64,000 nucleotides of DNA from Paludibacteraceae bacterium (GTDB lineage: Bacteria > Bacteroidota > Bacteroidia > Bacteroidales > Paludibacteraceae): contig JAFTSS010000036.1 of the NCBI GenBank assembly GCA_017467185.1, positions 1 to 64,000 of the forward strand, read 5' to 3'. Position numbers and translations under genes: made by a program. Below, piece after piece: positions 15,706 through 23,436 of the stretch (positions within the stretch are counted from its first letter, which is position 1; every line of letters starts with the position of its first letter). The notes under the pieces are model-generated. The model made no database searches and was not told the origin of the DNA. It worked only from the letters and a program-made list of their open reading frames with translations.

Positions 15706-16018
15706 TGTAAATAAGCCCACGCGAGGGAGTGGCGATAGGTTGTCGTTGTGGGTGGGATTGTTTACAAGACATATTTATATATAAGGCGTCATATACGCTT
15801 TGACTTGGCTATCTGGAATCTGGTAAATTCAAAATAGTATCCAAGACATTGCAGCATTTTGATGACCTCGGGATGTGTATATCCATGTGCATGCTACTCG
15901 GTGGGTGGCGTGTGTTTGTACATATCAGCGTGGGCTCGGTGTTGCTTGTTCGGATACAAAGGCAATACCAGAGCCTCAGATAGCGGAACAGCAATAGTGC
16001 GAGTTCCGCGTTTTTTTT
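15706..16018 (+). ncRNA. Structured RNA, copy 1 (unassigned family)
   Basis: About 310 nt between a strong promoter and an intrinsic terminator, with no convincing reading frame. It aligns along its length with 60424-60737: shared blocks include AATCTGG/AAATCTGG with ATTTC/ATTC-AAAAT, a TACATATC..CGTGGG block, AAAGGCA, CCAGAGCCTC and AGCAATAGT in the terminator loop. The terminator stems differ in sequence but keep pairing (GCGGAAC/GTTCCGC here, GTGAAGC/GCTTCAC in copy 2), which is compensatory change. I do not recognise the family. It ends 31 bases before the collagen-like lipoprotein start, so it is either a leader acting by attenuation or an independent small RNA. Confidence 0.75.
15983..16018 (+). 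terminator. Intrinsic terminator of RNA copy 1
   Basis: Stem GCGGAAC/GTTCCGC with a loop containing AGCAATAGT, followed by eight T. Confidence 0.85.
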
Positions 16019-16049
16019 GTTTAAATATTAACTTAAAATACTTTTTATT

Positions 16050-18527
16050 ATGAGAAAAATTCAATTATTTGTTTTGTCGGTAGTAGTAGTGTTATTTACT
16101 GCATGCCATGACAAACTTTGGGATTCTATTGAGGATTTGGATTCTCGTGTTACTAAATTGGAAGAGTTATGTAAAGAGATGAATACTAATATCTCTGCAC
16201 TGCAAACGATTGTATCAGTAATTCAAGAGAATGATTTTATTACTGGCATTACGCCTATAGAAAAAGGTGGTAAAGTAATTGGTTATACGATTACATTTGG
16301 TAAACATGAGCCGATTACTATTTATAATGGTGAAGATGGAAAAGATGGTGCGAATGGTGCGAATGGCGTAGATGGTAAGGATGGTTATACTCCTATTTTG
16401 GGTGTGGCAGAAGATACTGACGGAGTTTATTATTGGACTTTGGATGGTGAATGGTTGCTTGATGCCGAGGGTAATAAAATATGTGTAACTGGTCGTGATG
16501 GCAAGGATGGTGTTGATGGAGAAGACGGAAAGGATGGTGCAGACGGTAAAGATGGACAGGATGGACAAGATGGTAAAGACGGAGTAGATGGAGAGGACGG
16601 AAAAGATGGTCAAGACGGCACTAATGGTACAAATGGTGCTGACGGCAAAGATGGTGTAACGCCACAATTGAAAATAGAAGAGGGATATTGGTATATCTCT
16701 TACGATAATGGAGCAACTTGGGCGGAATTAGGTAAGGCTGTAGGAGAGGATGGTAAAGACGGACAAGACGGTAAATCAGGCGCAGATGGTAAAGATGGTA
16801 AGGATGGTGATAGTATGTTTATGAAAGTGACTTATGATGAGAAAAATGTATATTTGACATTGACTAATGGCACAGTGCTCACAATTCCTTTGGGAGATGG
16901 AGTTTGGGAGGCATTGGAAGGTCTTGAAGAGCGTATTGCTAAATTAGAGGCATTGTGTAAAGAGATGAATACTAATATTTCAGCTCTTCAAACAATAGTT
17001 TCGGCACTTCAGTCAAAAGACTATATTACAGCAGTGATACCAGTAGAAAAAGATGGTAAAGTGATAGGTTATACTATTGCATTTGGTAAACATGACCCAA
17101 TAACAATTTATAATGGCGAAGATGGAAAAGATGGCGAAGATGGAAAGGATGGTTATACTCCAATTTTGGGTGTGGCTAAAGACACAGATGGAGTTTATTA
17201 TTGGACATTGGATGGCGAATGGTTGCTTGATGCTGATGGCAATAAACTTCGTGTCACAGGTCGTGATGGAAAAGACGGAGTTGATGGAGAAGATGGAAAG
17301 GATGGTGAAAATGGCAAAGATGGCGTTGATGGTGAGGATGGAAAAGATGGTCAAGACGGAACTAATGGTACAAATGGTGTAGATGGAAAAGATGGCGTAA
17401 CGCCACAATTGAAAATAGAAGATGGGTATTGGTATATTTCGTATGATAAAGGCGCAACTTGGGCTGAATTAGGCAAAGCCGTAGGCGAAGACGGAAAAGA
17501 TGGCGTTGATGGTGAGAATGGACAAGATGGAAAACCTGGCGCAGATGGCAAAGACGGACAGGATGGAGATAGTATGTTCACAAGTGTTACATACGATGAA
17601 AATAATGTGTATTTCACATTGACAGATGGTAGTGTTTTGATTATTCCGAGAGGAAATAGTACAAGCGAATTTGACCAAACATTGATTGATAATGTGGTTA
17701 CGTCGTTGATTTTGGATAAGGAAGAAATGAATTTTTCTTATAGTGAAATTGGTACTACAAAAACCATTGTAGCAACTACTTTACCTTTTGTAGAATCTAA
17801 GGTGAGATGGGAGTCAAGTAATCTTGCTGTTGCTACTGTTGAAGATGGTGTTGTGCTTGCTATAGGAAGTGGAGATGCTGTAATTACGGCTTTTGCAGGT
17901 GATAAAAAAGCAGAATGTTTAGTTTTTGTAGGAACAACTCACGAGTGTGTTGACCTCGGTTTGCCATCAGGTTTGAAATGGGCGACATGTAATGTGGGCG
18001 CAGAAAAACCTGAAGAGTATGGTGATTATTTTGCATGGGGCGAGGTTGAACCAAAAGAAACTTATAGTTGGAGTACATATAAGTATTGCGTGGATAATTG
18101 GGATAATATTACAAAATATTGCGCTAATAGCGCTTCTGGCAAAGATGGTTTTGTAGATAACAAAACGGTATTAGACCCAGAAGACGATGTAGCACATGTG
18201 AATTGGGGTGGGGCATGGAGAATGCCAACATTAGCAGAGCAACAAGAACTTGTAGATAATTGCACATGGACATGGACTACACAAAATGGTGTGAATGGTT
18301 GTAAAGTAACAGGACCAAATGGTAACTCAATCTTCTTGCCCGCTGCGGATTCCATGTTCGGAGGCACGTTTGACGGTGCTGGGTCGTACGGCGGCTACTG
18401 GTCTAGTTCGATCTTCACCAGCTATTCGGACTACGCATACTACGTGTACTTCTATTCGGACGAAGTGGACTGGGACAACTACCGCGGTCGCTATTATGGG
18501 TTATCAGTACGCCCAGTCTGCCAGTAG
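16050..18527 (+). CDS. Collagen-like lipoprotein with duplicated DUF4988 module and DGR-type C-terminal domain
   Basis: 825 residues. Lipobox LFTAC (Cys19) implies outer-membrane anchoring. Residues 24-95 resemble the DUF4988 domain of Bacteroides surface proteins (coiled coil, then ITPIEKGGKVIGYTITF). Gly-X-Y repeats (GKDGVDGED type) follow at about 93-112 and 148-202, with YYWTLDGEWLL and YWYISYDNGATW modules between. The whole block is duplicated in tandem (about 24-285 and 289-535). Then come a BIG2-like Ig domain (about 550-628) and a Fib_succ_major-type C-type-lectin-like domain (CVDLGLPSGLKWATCNVGA, WRMPTLAEQQELVDNC). The last 66 codons are far more GC-rich than the rest and resemble a DGR variable region. 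Likely a surface adhesin. Confidence 0.85.
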   Translation: MRKIQLFVLSVVVVLFTACHDKLWDSIEDLDSRVTKLEELCKEMNTNISALQTIVSVIQENDFITGITPIEKGGKVIGYTITFGKHEPITIYNGEDGKDGANGANGVDGKDGYTPILGVAEDTDGVYYWTLDGEWLLDAEGNKICVTGRDGKDGVDGEDGKDGADGKDGQDGQDGKDGVDGEDGKDGQDGTNGTNGADGKDGVTPQLKIEEGYWYISYDNGATWAELGKAVGEDGKDGQDGKSGADGKDGKDGDSMFMKVTYDEKNVYLTLTNGTVLTIPLGDGVWEALEGLEERIAKLEALCKEMNTNISALQTIVSALQSKDYITAVIPVEKDGKVIGYTIAFGKHDPITIYNGEDGKDGEDGKDGYTPILGVAKDTDGVYYWTLDGEWLLDADGNKLRVTGRDGKDGVDGEDGKDGENGKDGVDGEDGKDGQDGTNGTNGVDGKDGVTPQLKIEDGYWYISYDKGATWAELGKAVGEDGKDGVDGENGQDGKPGADGKDGQDGDSMFTSVTYDENNVYFTLTDGSVLIIPRGNSTSEFDQTLIDNVVTSLILDKEEMNFSYSEIGTTKTIVATTLPFVESKVRWESSNLAVATVEDGVVLAIGSGDAVITAFAGDKKAECLVFVGTTHECVDLGLPSGLKWATCNVGAEKPEEYGDYFAWGEVEPKETYSWSTYKYCVDNWDNITKYCANSASGKDGFVDNKTVLDPEDDVAHVNWGGAWRMPTLAEQQELVDNCTWTWTTQNGVNGCKVTGPNGNSIFLPAADSMFGGTFDGAGSYGGYWSSSIFTSYSDYAYYVYFYSDEVDWDNYRGRYYGLSVRPVCQ
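18327..18524 (+). other. Putative DGR variable region (VR) at 3' end of lipoprotein gene
   Basis: Encodes the lectin-fold end: GGYWSSS, then Tyr/Asp/Ser/Phe-rich residues, then GRYYGLSVRPVCQ. In known DGR targets this region reads like YWSS..NNAYNLNF....NNRYNGxSVRPV, with AAC codons in the template varied. Here the codons at those places are mostly NNC (gac, tac, ttc, ggc, cgc), as expected from adenine-directed mutagenesis of AAC. Base composition changes sharply from the AT-rich upstream part of the gene. No template repeat or reverse transcriptase lies in the window. Confidence 0.6.
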
Positions 18528-18573
18528 AATTTATCCTTTACTTGCAGAAAAGGCAAAAACTTGTTGAAAAATG

Positions 18574-18659
18574 GTAGTAAAATAGTAATAGCCTTGCAGA
18601 GCGGGTGCCACGATAGTGGTTACCTAACCCGCTCGGTGAGGCTATTACTATTTTATTAT
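18574..18659 (+). terminator. Long nested hairpin after the lipoprotein gene
   Basis: Outer stem TAGTAAAATAGTAATAGCC / GGCTATTACTATTTTATTA with inner stem GAGCGGGT / ACCCGCTC. Probably the terminator. Because DGR variable regions can have a downstream hairpin, it is worth comparing with those. Confidence 0.75.
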
Positions 18660-18661
18660 TT

Positions 18662-18732
18662 TGTCCCACAAATGCCACAAATTTTCACAAATTTCTTTTA
18701 TTTGTGTTTATTTGTGAGATTTGTGGGACTTT
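18662..18732. repeat. Imperfect inverted repeat of CACAAATTT words
   Basis: GTCCCACAAAT ... ATTTGTGGGAC encloses further CACAAATTT and ATTTGTG units, giving a hairpin of about 70 bases built from short repeats. Confidence 0.7.
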
Positions 18733-18768
18733 TTTATTTAATTATTTAGTTACTTTATTTATTTCGTT

Positions 18769-18799
18769 GTGGACGCATGAGCCGTGCGTCCCTACATGT
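18769..18799. repeat. REP-like palindrome
   Basis: Stem GGACGCA / TGCGTCC in the form GGACGCATGAGCCGTGCGTCC followed by CTACA. The same family is at 5440, 53080, 54130, 54233, 60270 and 60318. Confidence 0.7.
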
Positions 18800-19005
18800 A
18801 TATGTAAATGTGGTTGATTTTGGGTGTTTTAGGAAAAAATAGGTGCTTTTTGTGGCTTTTGATTTGATAGATTGCACATATTTTGAAAAAATGTGCATAT
18901 TTGGAATGTTGGGGTTTAAGTGTTTTTTGTGCTGAATTTCAACAAAAAATAGGTGGCGAGTGTGAGATTTTTTGGAAAAACGTATGTTAATTCGGATTTT
19001 TTGTG

Positions 19006-19013
19006 TAAATTTG
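19006..19013 (+). promoter_or_regulatory. -7 element upstream of etfB
   Basis: TAAATTTG followed by CAC, about 120 bases before etfB. The -33 box is not convincing. Confidence 0.5.
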
Positions 19014-19023
19014 CACTTGAATA

Positions 19024-19132
19024 GTGTTAATTCAATGCACAATGCACGGTTCATAATGTATAATGAATGACTCTTTGATGTAATTTATAATTATGCATTA
19101 TGAATTATGAATTGTGAATTAAAAGAAATAAT
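19024..19132. repeat. Opposed heptad-repeat arms, words AATGCAC / AATTATG
   Basis: Left side AATGCAC AATGCAC ... TATAATG AATGAC, right side AATTATG CATTATG AATTATG AATTGTG, filling the etfB leader up to the start codon. Confidence 0.7.
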
Positions 19133-19133
19133 T

Positions 19134-20006
19134 ATGAGTTTAAAAATTGTTGTGCTTGCAAAGCAAGTACCTGACACACGCAATGTGGGCAAGGATGCGA
19201 TGAAAGCTGATGGCACGGTGAATCGTGCGGCGTTGCCTGCAATTTACAATCCTGAAGATTTGAATGCGCTTGAACAAGCGTTACGTTTGAAAGAGATACA
19301 TCCGGGTTCTACGGTGCATGTTTTGACTATGGGTCCTTCGCGCGCTGCTGAGGTGATTCGCGAAAGTATGTTCCGTGGTGCCGATGGTGGCTATTTGTTG
19401 AGTGGTCGCGAATTTGCTGGTTCTGACACCTTGGCTACTTCGTATGCGCTCTCATGCGCTTTGCGCAAATTGGGCAAAATCGATGTAATCATCTGTGGTC
19501 GTCAGGCTATTGATGGCGATACTGCTCAAGTGGGTCCTCAAGTGGCTGAGAAACTTGGTATTCCGCAAATCACATACGCTGAAGAAATTCTTGCGGTTGA
19601 GAACGACACAATCACTGTTAAACGTCGTCTTGAACGTGGTGTTGAGGTCGTTAAAGGTCGATTGCCTATGTTGGTTACAGTGAACGGCTCGGCTGCTGCA
19701 TGTCGTCCTCGTCACGCTAAATTGACTTTGAAATATAAATTGGCTAAAACTCAATCAGAAGTGCAAGAGGCTGGTAATGATTACACTGAAGTGTTCAACA
19801 ATCGTCCATACCTCAAAATTGATGAGTGGAGCGTTAATGATATCGAGCACGACCCAAAATGGTTGGGTATGAGCGGTTCGCCTACTAAGGTTAAACAAAT
19901 CGAAAACGTGGTGTTCACAGCAAAAGAGAGCAAACGCCTCGAGCCAACTGATGCCGAAATCGATGGCTTGATGAAAGAACTCATTGCTAACCACACTATT
20001 GGATAG
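19134..20006 (+). CDS. etfB: Electron transfer flavoprotein, beta subunit
   Basis: 290 residues from MSLKIVVLAKQVPDT at 19134; the nine upstream codons are repeat. EtfB and EtfA form the heterodimer that carries electrons between acyl-CoA dehydrogenase and the quinone pool or ferredoxin. Visible signatures are KQVPDTRNV, NPEDLNALEQALRLKE, ICGRQAIDGDTAQVGPQVAEKLG and the loop of domain III. The order etfB, etfA, acyl-CoA dehydrogenase is kept, although each junction holds a MITE-like element of a different family, which an operon transcript would have to cross. Confidence 0.94.
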   Translation: MSLKIVVLAKQVPDTRNVGKDAMKADGTVNRAALPAIYNPEDLNALEQALRLKEIHPGSTVHVLTMGPSRAAEVIRESMFRGADGGYLLSGREFAGSDTLATSYALSCALRKLGKIDVIICGRQAIDGDTAQVGPQVAEKLGIPQITYAEEILAVENDTITVKRRLERGVEVVKGRLPMLVTVNGSAAACRPRHAKLTLKYKLAKTQSEVQEAGNDYTEVFNNRPYLKIDEWSVNDIEHDPKWLGMSGSPTKVKQIENVVFTAKESKRLEPTDAEIDGLMKELIANHTIG

Positions 20007-20009
20007 TAA

Positions 20010-20231
20010 TTTTAAACAGAAGTACAAATCTTTTTTATTTGGTTGATACGATGTAGTTGCATTTTTTTAGTTTTGCTTGGATAATCACTTTTTAAGTACA
20101 CATATATTAAACTTAAGTTATTGTTATGATTTAGGGCATGTACTTAAAAAAGCAATCAGCCGATTTAAATTTAAAAAATGCACAAAATTTGAGAACCAAC
20201 AGTTATTAAATTTGTACTTATGTTAAAATAA
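20010..20231. mobile_element. MITE-like family 1, copy C
   Basis: Ends TTTTAAACAGAAGTACAAAT and TTTGTACTTATGTTAAAA; inner pair CTTTTTAAGTACA / TGTACTTAAAAAAG. Sits between etfB and etfA. Confidence 0.8.
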
Positions 20232-20260
20232 AAAACTAATCATTAAACATTAATTGAATT

Positions 20261-21280
20261 ATGCAAAACGTATTTGTATATCTCGAAATAGAAGATGGTC
20301 AGGTGGCTGAGGTTAGTCTTGAACTTTTGACTAAAGGTCGCACTTTGGCTAATGAATTGGGTTGTCAGTTGGAGGCTATTGCCATCGGTTATGGTCTTGA
20401 CACTGTAGGCGAGCAAGTATTCCCTTACGGTGTTGATCGTTTGACTATTGCCGAAGACCCACGATTGAAATATTACACAACACTCCCTCATACAAGCATA
20501 GTTGTTAACCTCTTCAAAGAAGAACAACCTCAAATTGCACTTCTCGGTGCTACTTCGGTTGGTCGCGACCTTGGTCCACGCGTATCGTCTTCGTTGTTCA
20601 GCGGTTTGACTGCCGATTGTACTATGCTCGAAATTGGTGAGTTTGAAGATAAGAAAAACGATAAAAAATACGAAAATCTTCTCTATCAAATTCGTCCAGC
20701 TTTCGGTGGCAACATCGTGGCTACTATCGTTAACCCTGAATGCCGTCCACAAATGGCAACAGTGCGTGAGGGCGTGATGAAAAAACAAATCTTTGATGCT
20801 AACTACAAAGGCGGAATTCGTCGTATTGATGTATCGAAATATGTGAGCGATGAGGACTTTGTAGTAGAAGTTATCGAACGCCACATGGAAAAATCTAAGT
20901 TGAACATCAAAGGTTCACCTATCATCGTGGCTGGTGGTTATGGTATGGGTAGTGCCGAAGGTTTCAATATGCTTTACGACTTGGCTAATGTGCTCGGTGG
21001 CGAGGTGGGTGCTTCGCGTGCTGCTGTCGATGCTGGCTTCTGCGAACACGAACGCCAAATCGGTCAAACTGGTGTTACTGTGCGTCCAAAACTCTACATC
21101 GCATGTGGTATCTCAGGTCAAATCCAACACATTGCTGGTATGCAAGATAGTTCTATCATCATCGCAATCAACAACGACCCACACGCACCAATCAACACAA
21201 TTGCCGACTATGTCATCACAGGCAACGTAGAAGATGTAGTGCCAAAATTGATTAAATACTACAAAGCAAACACTAAATAG
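20261..21280 (+). CDS. etfA: Electron transfer flavoprotein, alpha subunit
   Basis: 339 residues. An N-terminal domain (about 1-190, VFVYLEIEDGQVAEVSLELLTKGR) is followed by the C-terminal FAD-binding domain: SPIIVAGGYGMGSAEGFNML, GASRAAVDAGF, RQIGQTGVTVRPKLYIACGISGQIQHIAGM and IAINNDPHAPI, all hallmark FAD contacts of EtfA. The protein is cytoplasmic and pairs with EtfB. The start follows a family 1 element directly. Confidence 0.95.
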   Translation: MQNVFVYLEIEDGQVAEVSLELLTKGRTLANELGCQLEAIAIGYGLDTVGEQVFPYGVDRLTIAEDPRLKYYTTLPHTSIVVNLFKEEQPQIALLGATSVGRDLGPRVSSSLFSGLTADCTMLEIGEFEDKKNDKKYENLLYQIRPAFGGNIVATIVNPECRPQMATVREGVMKKQIFDANYKGGIRRIDVSKYVSDEDFVVEVIERHMEKSKLNIKGSPIIVAGGYGMGSAEGFNMLYDLANVLGGEVGASRAAVDAGFCEHERQIGQTGVTVRPKLYIACGISGQIQHIAGMQDSSIIIAINNDPHAPINTIADYVITGNVEDVVPKLIKYYKANTK

Positions 21281-21314
21281 TTAGGAGTGAGTAGTTTGGT
21301 CTTAGGAGTAAATT

Positions 21315-21530
21315 TTGTTTTTTTGACATAATGACATAAGAACATATTTTTTTACTCCTTATCATAATGGTCTTGCTTTTTACTCTGTAAAAATCTCGAC
21401 ATCAATGACATATTTAATAAATGTAACTTAAAAATTTGTCTTTTATTTGCCAAGATGAAAAACTGGTTTTTCAGCGAGGCATATGTAAAAAAATTAAAGA
21501 TTATGTTTTTATGTCATTCTGTCTAAAAAA
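21315..21530. mobile_element. MITE-like family 2, copy 2 (inverted)
   Basis: Left end TTTTGACATAATGACATAAG is the reverse complement of the right end of the copy at 8831; right end is TGTCATTCTGTCTAAAA. The interior AATAAATGTAACTTAAAAAT matches the other copy in reverse. Lies between etfA and the acyl-CoA dehydrogenase gene. Confidence 0.75.
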
Positions 21531-21543
21531 AAATCTACTAGAT

Positions 21544-23247
21544 ATGAACTTGTATAAAGAAAATCCAGCGCTTAAATTCCAACTTGGTCACCCTTTGATG
21601 GAAAAAATCGTTGCGCTCAAAGAGCAAAACTTTGCCGATAAAGATAAATATGATTATGCTCCACAAGATTTCGAAGATGCAATCGATTCTTACGACCGTA
21701 TTCTCGAAATCGTGGGCGAAATCTGTGGCGACATCATCGCTCCTAACGCTGAAAGTGTTGACCACGAAGGTCCTCAAGTAATCAACAACCGCGTAAAATA
21801 TGCTCGTGGCACACAAGAAAACCACGACGCACTTGCCAAAGCAGGCCTTTACGGTATGGCTTTGCCTCGTCAATATGGCGGTCTTAACTTCTCAATGGTA
21901 CCATACGTTATGGCTGCCGAATTGGTGAGCCGTGCCGATGCTGGTTTCGCTAACATTTGGGGCTTGCAAGACTGTGCTGAAACTATTGCCGAATTTGCTT
22001 CTGAAGATATTAAAGCCGAGTTCCTTCCACGCGTTTGTGCAGGCGAAACTTGCTCTATGGACCTCACTGAGCCAGATGCAGGTTCCGACCTTCAAGCAGT
22101 GCAACTCAAAGCTACATTCAACGAAGAGGACCAAACTTGGTATCTCAACGGCGTGAAACGCTTTATCACTAACGGTGACGCTCAAATCAAACTCGTTCTT
22201 GCTCGCTCTGAAGAGGGTACTAACGATGGTCGTGGTCTCTCTTACTTCGTTTGCGACAACAAGCACGACGACCGCATCAAAGTGCGCCGTATCGAAAATA
22301 AACTTGGTATTAAAGGCTCGCCTACATGCGAATTGGTGTTCACCAATGCTCCTGCCAAATTGGTAGGTACTCGCCGTATGGGTCTTATCAAATACGTTAT
22401 GTCGCTCATGAATGGTGCTCGTCTTGGCGTAGGTGCTCAATCTGTAGGCCTTTCTGCTGCGGCTTACGAAGAGGCATTGGCATACGCACGCGACCGCCGT
22501 CAGTTCGGCAAAGCTATCATCGAATTCCCTGCCGTATTCGAAATGGTGTCAATGATTAAAGCTAAACTCGATGCGTCTCGCGCTATTCTTTATGAATGCA
22601 CACGTTTTGTTGATGTATATAAAGCTTACGAAGCAATCGAGGCAACTCGCAAACTCACTCCAGAAGAGAAAGCCGATTATAAAGAATATCAACGTTTGGC
22701 TGACGCATTCACTCCAATGCTCAAAATGTTCTCATCTGAGTTCGCTAACCAAAATGCTTACGACTGTATCCAAGTTCATGGCGGTTCAGGTTTCATGAAA
22801 GACTACGCTTGCGAACGCCTCTATCGCGATGCTCGTATCCTCACTATCTATGAAGGTACATCACAACTCCAAACTGTAGCAGCTATTCGCCACGTCACAA
22901 CTGGTGGTTATCTCAAACAAATCCGCGCATACGAGAACATGGAAATTAACCCAATTTTCAACCCAATTCGCGCACGTTTAGTTGCTATGACTGAAAAATA
23001 TGAGGCTATTGTCAATGCTGTTGTTGAAACTAAAAACCAAGAGTATCTCGACTTCGTAGCACGTCGTTTGGTCGAAATGGCAGGTCATATCATCATGACA
23101 TACCTCCTCATCATTGATGCAACACGCGATGAACAGTTCCGTACATCAGCCGAAGTTTATATCAACTATGCAGAGGCAGAAGTAGAAAAACACTACTCAT
23201 TCATCAAAGCCTTCAACATCGACGATATCGAACTTTATAAAGCGTGA
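21544..23247 (+). CDS. Acyl-CoA dehydrogenase family protein
   Basis: 567 residues from MNLYKENPALKFQL at 21544; an earlier in-frame ATG (21436) only adds translated family 2 element. FAD-dependent alpha,beta-dehydrogenation of acyl-CoA, passing electrons to the EtfAB encoded upstream. Signatures: N-terminal helical domain, MDLTEPDAGSDLQAVQL (FAD/substrate beta domain), RLGVGAQSVGLSAAAYEEALAYARDRRQFGK and HGGSGFMKDYACERLYRDARILTIYEGTSQLQ with the likely catalytic Glu in YEGT. About 180 residues longer than a standard enzyme, with a C-terminal helical extension as in the long Bacteroidetes and VLCAD-like types. The acyl substrate is not predictable. Confidence 0.93.
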   Translation: MNLYKENPALKFQLGHPLMEKIVALKEQNFADKDKYDYAPQDFEDAIDSYDRILEIVGEICGDIIAPNAESVDHEGPQVINNRVKYARGTQENHDALAKAGLYGMALPRQYGGLNFSMVPYVMAAELVSRADAGFANIWGLQDCAETIAEFASEDIKAEFLPRVCAGETCSMDLTEPDAGSDLQAVQLKATFNEEDQTWYLNGVKRFITNGDAQIKLVLARSEEGTNDGRGLSYFVCDNKHDDRIKVRRIENKLGIKGSPTCELVFTNAPAKLVGTRRMGLIKYVMSLMNGARLGVGAQSVGLSAAAYEEALAYARDRRQFGKAIIEFPAVFEMVSMIKAKLDASRAILYECTRFVDVYKAYEAIEATRKLTPEEKADYKEYQRLADAFTPMLKMFSSEFANQNAYDCIQVHGGSGFMKDYACERLYRDARILTIYEGTSQLQTVAAIRHVTTGGYLKQIRAYENMEINPIFNPIRARLVAMTEKYEAIVNAVVETKNQEYLDFVARRLVEMAGHIIMTYLLIIDATRDEQFRTSAEVYINYAEAEVEKHYSFIKAFNIDDIELYKA

Positions 23248-23275
23248 TAGATAGGGAATAGGGAATAAGGAGTAG
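23247..23275. repeat. Heptad repeat, word TAGGGAA/TAAGGAG
   Basis: TAGGGAA TAGGGAA TAAGGAG TAGG directly after the dehydrogenase stop. The same word is at 30218. Confidence 0.6.
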
Positions 23276-23312
23276 GTGGAATTCTTTATTTACTGAAAAT
23301 ATTTTTAATAAA

Positions 23313-23346
23313 AAGCAGATTGTACTTGTTGCAGTCTGCTTTTTTG
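23313..23346 (+). terminator. Intrinsic terminator after acyl-CoA dehydrogenase
   Basis: Stem AAGCAGATTG / GCAGTCTGCTT followed by a T run. Confidence 0.82.
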
Positions 23347-23376
23347 TAATTATTTATTCATAAAAATGTGATTTTT

Positions 23377-23408
23377 CTTGTTTATTATCATATAAAAATG
23401 TAACTTTG
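23377..23408 (+). promoter_or_regulatory. Bacteroidetes-type promoter
   Basis: CTTG at 23377-23380 and TAACTTTG at 23401-23408, 20 bases apart, 28 bases before the small lipoprotein start codon. Confidence 0.75.
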
Positions 23409-23436
23409 CAAAGATAACAATTAAAACTCTACAACT

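Noticed and set aside
15706-16018. tmRNA, RNase P RNA or SRP RNA
   Set aside because: None of the conserved cores of those RNAs is recognisable, and two diverged copies in one window would be unusual for any of them.
15859-16053. Small plus-strand protein MMTSGCVYPCACYS
   Set aside because: It lies inside the structured RNA, has no family pattern and its frame is not kept in the copy at 60.4 kb.
16215-17678. Several minus-strand Ile/Ser/Thr-rich frames
   Set aside because: Antisense shadows of the Gly-X-Y collagen-like repeats, produced by their regular codon pattern.
18528-19133. DGR template repeat or reverse transcriptase downstream of the variable region
   Set aside because: Searched by eye for a second copy of the GGYWSSS...SVRPVCQ coding block and for a reverse transcriptase; only hairpins, a REP and heptads are present.
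21436-21543. Longer N terminus for the acyl-CoA dehydrogenase
   Set aside because: The extra 36 codons are translated family 2 element and do not match the enzyme family.
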